DNA of 64,000 nucleotides from Acidobacteriaceae bacterium UBA1307 (GTDB lineage: Bacteria; Acidobacteriota; Terriglobia; Terriglobales; Acidobacteriaceae), in NCBI GenBank assembly GCA_002307235.1, contig DBTV01000037.1, forward strand, positions 15,699 through 79,698, in the 5' to 3' direction. The notes under the pieces were generated by a model, which made no database searches, was not told where the DNA came from, and was given only the letters and a program-made list of their open reading frames with translations. Positions 1 through 9,504 of this stretch are shown piece by piece. Position 1 is the first letter of the stretch; each line of letters begins with the position of its first letter. Position numbers and translations under genes: made by a program.

Positions 1-449
1 TCGTCGAGCAGCAGCACGTCGGGCTCGCCGACGAGCGCCTCGACGATGGCCAGACGCTTGCGCCAGCCGCCGGAGAGCGAGGCGGCCTCGATGGCCAGAT
101 CGTCAAAGCCGGTGCGGCCGGTGGTTTCGCGGAGTTTGCCCTCGCGCGCGCCCTCGTCGATGCCCGCCTTGGCCAGGGCCTGTTCGAGCACCTGGCGGAC
201 GGTCAGCCCAGCGGCGTAGACCGAGTCCTGCGCCACGTAGGCGGCACGGGCGCGCTTGCGCACGGCCACTTCACCCGCGTCGGGCAGAATGTTGCCGGCT
301 AGGATCGCCAGCAGGGTCGATTTTCCGCTGCCGTTGGGGCCGATCAGGCCGATGCGGTCGCCTTCGTCGACGGCGAGGGAAAGGTTCTCAAACAAAGGCG
401 TGGCACCAAACTGCTTGGCGATGGACTGAGCATTCAAAATTGGGGGCAT
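1..449 (-). CDS. ABC-F family ATPase, N-terminal part (cut by window start)
   Basis: The reverse strand reads from an ATG at 449 to the window edge, giving the first 149 residues of an ATP-binding-cassette protein. Walker A GPNGSGKST lies at residues 37-45, the signature LSGGW near 125, and Walker B LLLDE at the cut end. There is no membrane segment and the cassette starts almost at residue 1. That fits the soluble ABC-F group (Uup/EttA type), which acts on ribosomes, rather than a transporter. The second cassette that would confirm ABC-F lies outside the window. It is divergently oriented to the dipeptidase gene. Confidence 0.75.
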   Translation of the reverse strand, partial: MPPILNAQSIAKQFGATPLFENLSLAVDEGDRIGLIGPNGSGKSTLLAILAGNILPDAGEVAVRKRARAAYVAQDSVYAAGLTVRQVLEQALAKAGIDEGAREGKLRETTGRTGFDDLAIEAASLSGGWRKRLAIVEALVGEPDVLLLD

Positions 450-567
450 AGATGTGGGGCGGAGGAGGGCCCAAAGAGCCGTCAAATCCGCTGTTCTCAG
501 GCTATCAGATGGCGCGGCCCCGGCCCGAAACCGTCTATACTCAACAGTGTTTGGAGGAAGTTTTCAG

Positions 568-1938
568 ATGACATCGCCCGCCGTACCCTATGCCCGCGAG
601 AACTACGCGCGGTTTCTCGATGAGTTGAAGGCGCTTCTGCGCATCCCCTCGATCTCGACCTTGCCCGAGCACGACGGCGACTGCCGCAAGACCGCCGAAT
701 CGCTTGCGGGCGAGTTGAAGCGGATTGGCTTTGACAACGCCAAGCTGATTGAAACGCGCGTGCATCCGCTGGTTTACGCCGAGTGGCTCCATGCGCCGGG
801 CAAGCCGACGGCGCTGCTCTACGGCCACTATGACGTGCAGCCGGTCGACCCCATCGATGAGTGGATCTCGCCGCCCTTTGAGCCGACCGAGCGCAACGGC
901 AACCTGTATGCACGCGGCACGGCCGACGACAAGGGCCAGGTGTATGCGCAGATCAAGGCGCTCGAATCGCTGCTGGTGACCACCGGCAAGCTGCCGATCA
1001 ACATTCGTGTGCTGCTTGAAGGCGACGAGGAAGTGGGCGGCGAGGGCATTGCCGAATATGTGGCCTCGAAGCCGCCGGAGTTGAAGGCCGACTTCGCGCT
1101 CATCTCGGACACGGAGATGTTTGCGCCCGATTTGCCGACGTTGTGCGTGGGCCTGCGCGGCATGATCTATACGGAGATCGAGGTGCATGGCGCGAAGACC
1201 GACCTGCACTCAGGCATGTACGGCGGCGCGGCTCCGAACCCCTTCATGGCGTTGGCGCAGATGCTGGCGAAGTTGAAGGATGAGGAAGGTCACATCCTGA
1301 TCCCCGGCTTCTATGACGACATTATTCCGCCGAGCGCCGAGGAACTGAAGGCATGGCATAGCCTTCCCTTCGACGAGGAGCAGTATCGCATCGCCGAAGT
1401 GGGTTCGCCCAAACTGGTGGGTGAGGCCGGTTACAGCGTGATTGAGCGCACCTGGGCGCGGCCCACGCTTGACGTGCACGGCATGCCGGGTGGCTTCACC
1501 GGCGCGGGCGCAAAGACGGTGATTCCCGCCAAGGCGCTGGCCAAGGTTTCCATGCGTCTGGTGCCGGGCATGACGCCGGCCAAGGCCTTCGCGCAGTACA
1601 AAAAATATGTGGAGCAGATTGCACCGGCCGGTGTGGACGTCGAGGTGCGACTGATTCACTCCGGCGAGCCGAGCCTGATTCCGGTGAACAACAAATTTGT
1701 GCAGGCGGCCACGCGCGCGCTGCATGCGGTTTGGGGCAAGGACACGGTCTTCATCCGCTCGGGTGGTTCGGTGCCGATCGTCGGCGACTTTGAGCGCCAC
1801 CTTGGCGCGCCGAGCGTGATGATGGGCTTCAGCCTGCCGGACGACAGCATTCATGCGCCCAACGAAAAGTTCTGTCTGAAGAACTACGCGCTGGGCATCG
1901 AGTCGCTGATCGGCTTCCTCGAAGAGGCTGGCAAGTAG
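568..1938 (+). CDS. M20-family metallopeptidase / dipeptidase
   Basis: 456-residue cytoplasmic zinc dipeptidase of the M20/M25/M40 family, which cleaves dipeptides or related amide bonds with a two-metal centre. The metal-binding and catalytic motifs are visible in order: YGHYDVQP, RGTADDKGQ, EGDEEVGGEG, DLHSGMYGG in the lid/dimerisation domain, and HAPNE near the C-terminus. The frame is open upstream to 454. I chose ATG 568 because GGAGGAA sits just before it and family homology begins there; the earlier 38 residues are basic and low-information. No signal peptide. Exact substrate is unknown. Confidence 0.9.
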   Translation: MTSPAVPYARENYARFLDELKALLRIPSISTLPEHDGDCRKTAESLAGELKRIGFDNAKLIETRVHPLVYAEWLHAPGKPTALLYGHYDVQPVDPIDEWISPPFEPTERNGNLYARGTADDKGQVYAQIKALESLLVTTGKLPINIRVLLEGDEEVGGEGIAEYVASKPPELKADFALISDTEMFAPDLPTLCVGLRGMIYTEIEVHGAKTDLHSGMYGGAAPNPFMALAQMLAKLKDEEGHILIPGFYDDIIPPSAEELKAWHSLPFDEEQYRIAEVGSPKLVGEAGYSVIERTWARPTLDVHGMPGGFTGAGAKTVIPAKALAKVSMRLVPGMTPAKAFAQYKKYVEQIAPAGVDVEVRLIHSGEPSLIPVNNKFVQAATRALHAVWGKDTVFIRSGGSVPIVGDFERHLGAPSVMMGFSLPDDSIHAPNEKFCLKNYALGIESLIGFLEEAGK

Positions 1939-2025
1939 AACCGGGAGCGCGGCTTGTTTCGCGCTGCCGCCACGGGGCGCAGACCTTTTCGGGGGCTGCG
2001 CCCCTTGCGCAAGAGGGAGCACGGC

Positions 2026-2850
2026 ATGGCATTGTTCGAGTGTGCGGCGAAGCTGTTCGGCAAGGCGGAAGAGGAGAGCGGTGCTGCCGTGGCCAGCGGG
2101 GGGCCGCTGATCTCGTTTGAGCACGTCAGCATTGGCTTTGACGGTCGCGCGGTGCTCGACGATGTGAGCTTTGAGGTGCAGCGCGGCGAGACGCTCTGCA
2201 TTCTTGGCCGCAGCGGCGTGGGCAAGTCGGTGGCGCTGCGCTTGCTGATGGGCTTTCTCAAGCCGGATGCCGGTTCGATCCGTGTGGAGGATGCGGAGAT
2301 CGACACGATGGGCGAAGACGGCCTGCGCGAGATTCGCAAAAAAGTGACGATGGTCTTCCAGAACGGCGCCCTGTTTGATTCGCTGAGCGTGCGCGAGAAT
2401 ATTGCCTTTCCGTTGCGTGAGCGCGGCGGCCTGAGCGAAGACGAGATTCTTGCCAAGGTGGATCGATTGATGGCGATGGTCGGTGTGGAGAGCAGCGCGG
2501 ATGCTCTGCCGTCGAGCCTTGCCACCGGCTACAAACGGGCCGTGGCGATGGCGCGCGCTCTGGCCGCATCGCCCGAGATTGTGCTCTACGATGAGCCGAC
2601 GACGATGGTCGATCCGATCATTGCATGGCGCATGGGTGACCTGATCGAGCAGATGAAGCAGCAGTTCCGTCTGACGAGCATTGTGGTGACGCACGACATG
2701 CGTTTTGCCAAGCGTCTGGCAGACCGAATTCTTTTTCTAGCCGAAGGAAAGGCGCATTATTTCGGCCCTACGGAGGAGTTTGTTTCCTCTCAAGATACAT
2801 TGATTCGTCAGTTTTTATCGCTCGACGCTTATCGGCTGCCTGTTGCATAA
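2026..2850 (+). CDS. MlaF-like ABC transporter ATP-binding protein (lipid transport type) with altered signature motif
   Basis: 274-residue ATPase of the Mla/Ttg2 class, which powers phospholipid or hydrophobic-solute movement between the membranes together with a permease (MlaE) and an Mce protein. Walker A is GRSGVGKS, the Q-loop region is VFQNGALFDSLSV, and Walker B is IVLYDEPTT, all typical of MlaF. Oddly, the LSGG signature is replaced by LATGY near residue 164 and TTGLDP reads TTMVDP. No permease or Mce gene is adjacent, so partners must be elsewhere. Start 2026 has GAGGGAG about 7 bases upstream; the open frame back to 1954 is probably untranslated. Confidence 0.8.
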   Translation: MALFECAAKLFGKAEEESGAAVASGGPLISFEHVSIGFDGRAVLDDVSFEVQRGETLCILGRSGVGKSVALRLLMGFLKPDAGSIRVEDAEIDTMGEDGLREIRKKVTMVFQNGALFDSLSVRENIAFPLRERGGLSEDEILAKVDRLMAMVGVESSADALPSSLATGYKRAVAMARALAASPEIVLYDEPTTMVDPIIAWRMGDLIEQMKQQFRLTSIVVTHDMRFAKRLADRILFLAEGKAHYFGPTEEFVSSQDTLIRQFLSLDAYRLPVA

Positions 2851-3326
2851 TTATTTATTTTTTATCCCAGAGCAAGGGTATAATCCGTTTGCCAGCAGTT
2901 AGTCCGTTCGATGGTTTTCTACGGCGGTGTTGGCGTGAATCAAAAATACAGATGCAAGTTCGGTGCAGAGTGGATGGGGCAAGTCCGAACGCCCAACATG
3001 TTTTGTGGTTGCTCCTCCTTTGTGCTTGACCTTTTGCCTTTTCAGAAAGCCGAAGTTGGATTCTGAAGAGTCGATGTCCTTTTTTCCAGACCTGCGTACG
3101 GGTGCTGTTGGTCCAAGAATGCGGGCGCATTTGCGCCTGGCAATGAGGCAAAGTTTTTCCGTCATCGAGAACTGCGTGCGGCTTTGCTGAAAGCTCATCC
3201 AACGGTTACACCTGCTCTATTCCATAGAATCACAGTAGCTAAAGCTATCACTCTTCCTGATGCCTGTTTTTTCTTCTTCCTTTCTGGAAGATAGAGGAAT
3301 CTGCAGCGAGGTTCGCAAGTCGACCT
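2851..3326. other. Intergenic region, about 475 bp, no gene supported
   Basis: AT-richer than its surroundings. A TATAAT hexamer lies at 2879-2884 without a good -35 box, so a rightward promoter is only possible. Short open frames exist on both strands but none has family features or a convincing ribosome site. It probably holds the promoter and leader of the glycosylphosphotransferase gene at 3327. Confidence 0.4.
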
Positions 3327-4814
3327 ATGGCAACTTCAGGGCTTTGGCAGCGCATTGCCTCTTCGGTGACCTTGGCCACGGAGGGAGAGCGGTCCGCTGG
3401 CGATGGAAAAATGAAGTTATGGATGGCGCTCGACGTGATGACGGTCGTGGCATCTGCCTTCGTCTCCACGCTTTTCGAGTTTCGCGTGCAACCCGTGAGT
3501 GGTGCGCGAAACTTCTGGCACGGAAGGCTGATTCATGGCTGTTCGACGGGGCTTCTCCTGGCGCTTCTCGGATGGTTTGCTCTCTCTCTGGTCTTTACCA
3601 GTCGCGGGCTTCATCTTTATGCGCCGAAGCGGCTTGCCAGCCTGCTGAACGAGCAGAGACTCAGCCTCCAGGCATGTCTGACCTCGGGGCTGTTGCTGAC
3701 CGGATCGCTTTACGTGATCCATGCCGACGACGTTCCGCGCGGCATCGTGTTGAGCACGATTCTTCTGGTCACGGCGTCGCTGAGCCTGCGTCGGCTGCTC
3801 TATCGGCTGCTCTTGTACCGGCGCTATGTGCACGGTGTGGGCATGCGCAATGTGCTGATTGTCGGAACCGGCCCGGAGGCTTGCGCCTTGCAGAAGTACC
3901 TCGGCACCGTCCGTCGACTGGGGTACAGCTTCAAAGGATTCGTGGCCGTTGGCCAGGCGTCGTGCGTGCAGGAGGATGAGGTCGTCGGATCACTCGAGAC
4001 GCTCTTTCAGCATGTGCGTCAATTATTTGTCGATGAGATTTTTTTCTCGGTGCCCTGTGAGCATCAAACCATGCAGACGGTTCTTGAGCAGGCTCGCGAC
4101 CTGGGCGTTGATCTGCGCCTGATTCCGAATACATACAACGGCCTGGGGTGGAATCATCCGGTTGAATATCTGGGGCAGTTCCTTACGGTTCCCCTGCATT
4201 GCGGGCAGGTGCGCGAGGTCAGCCTGTTCTTGAAGCGCGTCTTTGATCTGGCGTTTTCAGCCATGGTGCTGGCGCTGTCGTCTCCTGTCCTGTTGGCGAT
4301 TGCCATCGCCATTCGCCTTGATTCCCCGGGGCCGGCATTGTATCGGGCAGAGCGTATCGGGAAAAAAGGCAGAGTGTTTCCCTGCTACAAATTTCGCACG
4401 ATGGTGCGCGATGCAGAAAAATTGCGCGCGCAACTGCTGGAACGGAACGAACGCGATGGAGTTCTCTTCAAGGTGTCCAATGATCCGCGCATTACCAGGC
4501 TCGGGCGTTTTTTGCGCAAGTATTCGCTCGACGAGCTTCCGCAGTTCCTGAATGTGCTGCGCGGCGATATGAGTGTCGTTGGGCCGCGGCCTCCGCTGGC
4601 CGGTGAGGTGAAAAAGTACGAACTGAACCATCTGCGCCGTCTGAGCGTGACGCCGGGCATTACCGGGCTCTGGCAGGTGCAGGGCCGGCAGAATCCATCC
4701 TTTGCCAGCTATGTTTCACTCGATGCAACCTATATCGACAACTGGAGCATCTGGCTCGATTTCAAGATCATTCTGCGCACCATCGGCGTGGTCTTCTCCG
4801 GAACCGGCTCTTGA
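3327..4814 (+). CDS. Exopolysaccharide polyprenyl glycosylphosphotransferase
   Basis: 495-residue inner-membrane initiating sugar transferase (WbaP/EpsE/WcaJ type). It moves a sugar 1-phosphate onto undecaprenyl phosphate to begin exopolysaccharide or O-antigen repeat assembly. Four hydrophobic segments occupy roughly residues 33-155, then a CoA-binding-like Rossmann segment (VLIVGTGPEA), a fifth hydrophobic segment, and the catalytic C-terminal domain. Signature motifs there: LDSPGPALYRAERIG, CYKFRTM, KYSLDELPQF, GDMSVVGPRPP and PGITGLWQV. The start is uncertain: ATG 3327 has a weak ribosome site, and ATG 3411 is an alternative. No other polysaccharide genes flank it. Confidence 0.9.
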   Translation: MATSGLWQRIASSVTLATEGERSAGDGKMKLWMALDVMTVVASAFVSTLFEFRVQPVSGARNFWHGRLIHGCSTGLLLALLGWFALSLVFTSRGLHLYAPKRLASLLNEQRLSLQACLTSGLLLTGSLYVIHADDVPRGIVLSTILLVTASLSLRRLLYRLLLYRRYVHGVGMRNVLIVGTGPEACALQKYLGTVRRLGYSFKGFVAVGQASCVQEDEVVGSLETLFQHVRQLFVDEIFFSVPCEHQTMQTVLEQARDLGVDLRLIPNTYNGLGWNHPVEYLGQFLTVPLHCGQVREVSLFLKRVFDLAFSAMVLALSSPVLLAIAIAIRLDSPGPALYRAERIGKKGRVFPCYKFRTMVRDAEKLRAQLLERNERDGVLFKVSNDPRITRLGRFLRKYSLDELPQFLNVLRGDMSVVGPRPPLAGEVKKYELNHLRRLSVTPGITGLWQVQGRQNPSFASYVSLDATYIDNWSIWLDFKIILRTIGVVFSGTGS

Positions 4815-4863
4815 AGATTTGCGCGGGTAGGAAGAGGTGCGGCCGGTGCAATAGACTGTTGAT

Positions 4864-6507
4864 GTGAAGATTGCCCTTGCACAGATCGATCCCACGGTGG
4901 GAGATTTCACCGGGAATATTGAGAAGATGATCAGCGTCAGCCGTCGCGCGGCCGCATCGGGCGCGCGCCTGACCGTCTTCTCCGAGTTGGCCATCTGCGG
5001 CTATCCGCCGGCAGATTTTTTAGAGAAGCCGAGCTTTTTGGCGCGCTGCCAGGCGGCGATGGAGGAGTTGGCGGCGGCGACGCGCGCCCTGCCTACCGCC
5101 GTGCTGGTCGGCGTGGCGCTGTCCGCACCGGAAGGCAGCGGCAAGCCTGCGGTCAACGCGGCCGTGCTGCTCGACAAGGGCAAGATCCTGCTTGAACAGC
5201 ACAAGCGTCTGTTGCCCTTCTATGACGTCTTTGATGAGCAGCGCTACTTTGCGCCGGCCACAGAGCAGAAGGTCGTCGAACTCGACGGTCTGCGGCTGGC
5301 CGTGACTATCTGCGAGGATGCCTGGAACGATAAAAACTTCTGGCGCGAACGTCTCTATCCGGTCGATCCGCTCGAAGAATTGCGTCGGCAGAATCCCGAC
5401 ATTCACATCAATCTTTCTTCCTCGCCCTTCTGGCATTCAAAGCGCAAGGTGCGTCGTGCGATGGTGGAGGCGATTGCCCGGCGCGATCATATTCCTGTCG
5501 TGCTCGTCAATCAGGTGGGCGGCAACGACAGCCTGATCTTCGACGGTTCTTCGCTGGCGATCAATGCGCGCGGTGAGCTGGTGGCGCAGGCGGCGTCGTT
5601 CGCTGAGGATTTGGTTCTCGTCGATCCATTTTCCGCTGAGCCGATTCCCGAGCCGGTCGAGGATGACACGGAGGCCTCGTATCAGGCGTTGGTGCTGGGT
5701 ACCCGCGATTACGTGCGCAAGTGCGGATTCAAGAAGGCGATTGTGGGCCTGAGCGGCGGCATTGATTCGGCGCTGGTGGTGGCCGTGGCTGCCGAGGCGC
5801 TCGGCGCGGAAAACGTGATTGCCGTCGGCATGCCGAGCCCGTATTCCTCGCAAGGGTCAATCGACGACAGTCGCGCGCTGGCGGCGAACCTCGGCATTCA
5901 ATTTGAGCTGATCGGCATCAGCGGGCTCTTCAACGAATTCCAGAAGGCGCTGGCACCGCAGTTCGCGGGGCTGAAGGCTGACACTACCGAAGAAAACATT
6001 CAGTCGCGCACGCGCGGTTGTTTGCTGATGGCCATGTCGAACAAGTTTTCGGCGCTGGTGCTGACCACCGGCAACAAGTCGGAGATGGCCGTAGGCTATT
6101 GCACGCTTTATGGCGATATGGTGGGTGCGCTGGCGGTGATCGGCGATCTGGTCAAGACGCGCGTCTATGACGTCTGCCGCTGGATCAACCGCGAACGCGA
6201 GGTGATCCCCTCGGCGATTCTGACCAAGCCGCCATCGGCTGAACTCAGGCCCGACCAGAAAGACACCGACTCGCTGCCACCGTATGATGTACTGGATCCG
6301 ATTTTGGAGGCCTATGTCGAGCGCTACGAGACGCCCGAGCAGATCGAGGCGCGTTATGGCTTTGCCCCCGCGGTGATTCAGCACGTGGTGCGGTTGGTGG
6401 AGCGCAGCGAATACAAACGGCAACAGGCTGCGCCCGTCTTAAAGTTAACCGCGAAGTCGTTCGGCATGGGACGCCGATTTCCCATTGCCGTCAAGGTTCA
6501 GGTATAA
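4864..6507 (+). CDS. nadE: Glutamine-dependent NAD+ synthetase
   Basis: 547-residue two-domain enzyme that makes NAD+ from nicotinate adenine dinucleotide, ATP and glutamine. Residues 1 to about 265 form a nitrilase-type glutaminase with the expected Glu-Lys-Cys triad: FSELAICGYPP, EQHKRLLPFYDVF and VTICEDAW. The synthetase half carries the ATP pyrophosphatase loop GLSGGIDSALV and the family motifs TTGNKSEMAVGY and KPPSAELRPDQKD. Translation starts at GTG 4864; the ATG two bases earlier is immediately followed by a stop in its own frame. It sits close behind the glycosyltransferase gene but is probably a separate housekeeping unit. Confidence 0.95.
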   Translation: MKIALAQIDPTVGDFTGNIEKMISVSRRAAASGARLTVFSELAICGYPPADFLEKPSFLARCQAAMEELAAATRALPTAVLVGVALSAPEGSGKPAVNAAVLLDKGKILLEQHKRLLPFYDVFDEQRYFAPATEQKVVELDGLRLAVTICEDAWNDKNFWRERLYPVDPLEELRRQNPDIHINLSSSPFWHSKRKVRRAMVEAIARRDHIPVVLVNQVGGNDSLIFDGSSLAINARGELVAQAASFAEDLVLVDPFSAEPIPEPVEDDTEASYQALVLGTRDYVRKCGFKKAIVGLSGGIDSALVVAVAAEALGAENVIAVGMPSPYSSQGSIDDSRALAANLGIQFELIGISGLFNEFQKALAPQFAGLKADTTEENIQSRTRGCLLMAMSNKFSALVLTTGNKSEMAVGYCTLYGDMVGALAVIGDLVKTRVYDVCRWINREREVIPSAILTKPPSAELRPDQKDTDSLPPYDVLDPILEAYVERYETPEQIEARYGFAPAVIQHVVRLVERSEYKRQQAAPVLKLTAKSFGMGRRFPIAVKVQV

Positions 6508-6550
6508 GCTAATTTCGGGGAGTATTTCCCACGATAAAAGGAGAATCAGC

Positions 6551-7537
6551 TTGATCCGTTCGTCCGTTCGTACCGCAAGTGCATGCGCGAGTCTGTTCGC
6601 CGGCATGGTTTTGTCTCTGACTGCTGCTGTGGCAGTGGCCCAGACGGAGGTCCCCGCCGCGCCGGAGTCGCCCAAGCCGGCGGCCGCGCCCGCTTTTCCC
6701 AAGCCCGATCCGGCGAATTTTACTGCCACGGCGCCGACCAAGGAGACCGTCGACGGTTTCTTGCACGCCAGCTGGGGATACGATGAGAATCGCATCTGGC
6801 AGGTGCAGGCTATTCTGAAGACGCCGGTCGAGGGCATCAGCAAGGTGATTGTGCTGGTCGGAGAGAAGGGCGGCAAAGATCAGCCGCAGGTTCTGCAGTT
6901 CTTTGCAACGCCCGATGGCAAGCACATTATCGCTGGCGATCAAATCGTAGCCTTCGGTACGCGGCCCTATGACGAGTTCCGCGCCAAGCTGCAGAAGGAG
7001 GCCGTTGGCCCCTATCGCGGCGCCGCAGCCAAGGATCTGGAGATCGTCGAGTTTGCCGACTTCCAGTGCCCGCACTGCAAAGAGGCGCAGGCCAACATGG
7101 AGAAGCTCGTCGCCGATTATCCGCAGGCGCGTTTTGTCTTCGAGTCTGACCCGATTCCGTCGATTCATCCGCAGGCGTTGCTGGCCTCGACCTATGGCTA
7201 TTGCGTGGCCAAGCTGGCTGGCAGTTCGGCCTTCTTCCAGTTTGCCTCCGCGGCCTTTGAAGGTCAGGATGGTCTGGCAACGGCCGATGGCGCGCAGTTG
7301 ACGCTGAACAGCGCTATTGCCAAGGCGGGCGCGGATGCAGCGAAGGTTGCTGCCTGCGCGGCGACGCCCGAGGCCAAGGCCGCCATCGAGACCTCGCGCA
7401 AGCTGGCTGGCGAGCTGGGCATCAATCAGGTTCCGATGCTGGTTGTGAACGGTCGCTCGATCCCTGCCAATGCGCCCTATGAGACGCTGAAGAAGGTGAT
7501 CGATTTCCAGATCAAGCTGGACGGTCTGGCCAAGTAG
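6551..7537 (+). CDS. Secreted DsbA-like thioredoxin-fold protein
   Basis: I place the start at TTG 6551, preceded by AAAGGAGAA. This gives a 328-residue precursor whose first 33 or so residues are a signal peptide ending AVAVAQ. A proline/alanine-rich linker follows, then an unrecognised domain (residues about 60-150), then a DsbA/DsbG-like thioredoxin fold with active site CPHC at residues 173-176 and a cis-Pro loop INQVPMLVVNG near the end. It probably acts as a periplasmic disulfide oxidoreductase or isomerase. An open frame extends upstream into nadE (from 6485), but that version lacks a proper signal peptide. Confidence 0.85.
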   Translation: MIRSSVRTASACASLFAGMVLSLTAAVAVAQTEVPAAPESPKPAAAPAFPKPDPANFTATAPTKETVDGFLHASWGYDENRIWQVQAILKTPVEGISKVIVLVGEKGGKDQPQVLQFFATPDGKHIIAGDQIVAFGTRPYDEFRAKLQKEAVGPYRGAAAKDLEIVEFADFQCPHCKEAQANMEKLVADYPQARFVFESDPIPSIHPQALLASTYGYCVAKLAGSSAFFQFASAAFEGQDGLATADGAQLTLNSAIAKAGADAAKVAACAATPEAKAAIETSRKLAGELGINQVPMLVVNGRSIPANAPYETLKKVIDFQIKLDGLAK

Positions 7538-7552
7538 TTTTCTGCAAGAATG

Positions 7553-7587
7553 AAAAAGCCCGCCGGGTGCATGCCGGGCGGGCTTTC
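7553..7587. terminator. Bidirectional hairpin terminator
   Basis: An 11-base GC-rich stem with a 5-base loop (AGCCCGCCGGG / CCGGGCGGGCT) is flanked by A-run and T-run. It lies between the converging DsbA-like gene and the secretin gene and can serve both. Confidence 0.85.
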
Positions 7588-7602
7588 TCGTGCGCGAAAA
7601 GT

Positions 7603-9504
7603 TTATTGGGGTTGGCCCGTGCGCTGGATGCGGAACATCGGCGAATGGCCGGTGGATTGCGGGCCGCGCACCAGATGCGGTGTGACCAGGATCAGCAGGG
7701 ATGAGGTGTTCTTCTGCTTCTCATTGTCATCGATCTGATTGAGCCCCGGAATCTCGCCGATGCCCGGCGTGCCAGAGAGCGAGCGCGTCTCTGACTTGTC
7801 CAGTTCTCCGGCGAGAATCACCGATTCGCCCTCCCGCGTCGTGATGACACCCGAGTAGGAGCGGCTGGTCAGAATCGGATTGTCGTTGAGCGTGGTGCCG
7901 GACAATGCGTCGATCTTCAGCTCGATCGAGAGCGCGAGATGATCGTTGCGCATGACGCTGGCCGTCGTCTTCAGCGTCAATCCCAGATCCTGATAGCTGA
8001 CCTGCGGGATGGTTGCCGTCGAGCTATACGAGGCCAGCAGCGCGGCCAGCGCCGACGATGTGCCCGAGGTCGTCAGACCGGCAATCGCCGATGAGCTCGA
8101 GGACATATTGGAATAGGAGGAGGTTTGAATCGGATAGCGCGAGCCCAGCCGCAAGGTGCTGGCCTCGCCATCGCCCAGTCGCAGTTGCACGTTGTCCAAC
8201 TGGCGGGAGTTGGAGTAGGTGTGGCCCAGGTCAACGGTAAACGAGCCGCCGGGCGACAGCGCCGACTGTGTGATGCCGCCGCCGAACAGCAGAAGTCCGT
8301 TCGAGAACAGAGAGCTTGAGACCGAGCCGGAGGCGATCAGGATTCCGATAATCGCCAGCGGATCGTTGGCCGAGGCCAGGCCCGAGGAGATGATCTCTTG
8401 CACGAGCGTCGAGTTCGCATTCAGAATCGACTGTTCTTCGGTGTAGACGTTGGCGGCCGTGAATGTCTGCGGAAGAGAGGTGCCGGTCGAGCGCGTGGAG
8501 TTGCGTGCCAGTTGCAGAATGCGCACCTCAAGCATTACCTGGCTTTTGCCGTCGAGCAACGGCCGCAGCGTGTTGTTGAAGGCCGTGAGCAGTTCGGGCG
8601 CGGCGCGCAAGGTGATGCTGCTGGCCGTGGTGTCGGCGACTGCGTTCTGAATCTGGAAGACATTTTTGGCCACGTTGACCAGATCGCTGATCGCGTTGGC
8701 GTCCATGCCGGAAACGGTGATGGTTTCTAGTTCCTGATTTTCAAACTGCAGGCGCGCTTCGCGTGAATCGCGGGCAATCAATGCGCGATGCGCGTCGAGA
8801 GGCACGTAGAAGGTGCGCGTGGCCAGTGTAAAAGCCTGCACTGCCTGGGCAAAGTTCACTTCGTCCAGGTCGAAGAAGATCCGGTTCGAGCGAACACTGT
8901 CGTCGATGGTGACCTGAATGCCGTAGGCCGTAAAGATCTGCTGCGCAATCTGACGCGCGTCCGCGTGCAGGTGAAAACTCTTCTCTCCCTGCAGGGGCAT
9001 CAGCGCGGCGGCGGAGCGCAGGCCGGAGGAAGTGCCGTCGTAGAGCGGCGTCGGCGCATCGAGCACCTGATCGTTGCCCAGTTCATACAGATGTTGCTCC
9101 ACCTGCGGGTCGTTCGGCGCCAGTGCGCGGGCATGCTCCAGCGCGGCATGGGCGGCGGTCGCATTGCCGCGCAGACGGTCCTTGGCCGCCGACTGCACCA
9201 GCGCGGTGACGGCGTGATTGCGGGCGACCTCAATGGCCAGCGCGTAATCGCGATTGCTTGCATCGAGCGCGGCGGCCTTCTTGTAGAGCGCCATGGCCTC
9301 TTCAAACTTTTCGGCCATGAACAGCTTGCCGGCTTGCATGAAGAGCTTGGCCGCATGACGCCGGTCGCGGTTTGGCGGCAGCTTTTCTCCGGTGGCGCTT
9401 TGCTTGGCGGCCGGTGGCGTGGTGGTGGACGGTTGCTGCGCGGGGAGCGATGCGATGGCCATGCACAGGGCAAGCGGCAGGGCGATCAAGGTTGTGCGCT
9501 TCAT
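7603..9504 (-). CDS. Secretin-family protein with N-terminal TPR-like region (GspD/PilQ type)
   Basis: 633-residue exported protein that should form an outer-membrane secretin ring. A signal peptide (MKRTTLIALPLALCMAIAS) and a QPSTTTPPA linker come first. Alanine-rich helical repeats resembling TPRs span about residues 50-165. A STN-type domain follows (IFFDLDEVNFAQAVQAF), then a short N1-like domain and the C-terminal secretin domain ending SLLILVTPHLVRGP. The repeat-rich N-terminus is common in acidobacterial secretins. No other type II secretion or pilus genes are adjacent. The start codon overlaps the stop of the upstream phosphatase gene by 4 bases, so the two are translationally coupled. 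Confidence 0.85.
   Translation of the reverse strand: MKRTTLIALPLALCMAIASLPAQQPSTTTPPAAKQSATGEKLPPNRDRRHAAKLFMQAGKLFMAEKFEEAMALYKKAAALDASNRDYALAIEVARNHAVTALVQSAAKDRLRGNATAAHAALEHARALAPNDPQVEQHLYELGNDQVLDAPTPLYDGTSSGLRSAAALMPLQGEKSFHLHADARQIAQQIFTAYGIQVTIDDSVRSNRIFFDLDEVNFAQAVQAFTLATRTFYVPLDAHRALIARDSREARLQFENQELETITVSGMDANAISDLVNVAKNVFQIQNAVADTTASSITLRAAPELLTAFNNTLRPLLDGKSQVMLEVRILQLARNSTRSTGTSLPQTFTAANVYTEEQSILNANSTLVQEIISSGLASANDPLAIIGILIASGSVSSSLFSNGLLLFGGGITQSALSPGGSFTVDLGHTYSNSRQLDNVQLRLGDGEASTLRLGSRYPIQTSSYSNMSSSSSAIAGLTTSGTSSALAALLASYSSTATIPQVSYQDLGLTLKTTASVMRNDHLALSIELKIDALSGTTLNDNPILTSRSYSGVITTREGESVILAGELDKSETRSLSGTPGIGEIPGLNQIDDNEKQKNTSSLLILVTPHLVRGPQSTGHSPMFRIQRTGQPQ

Noticed and set aside
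1210..2694. 494-codon leftward frame across the dipeptidase and MlaF-like genes
   Set aside because: Covers two real genes in antisense, with shadow-type composition.
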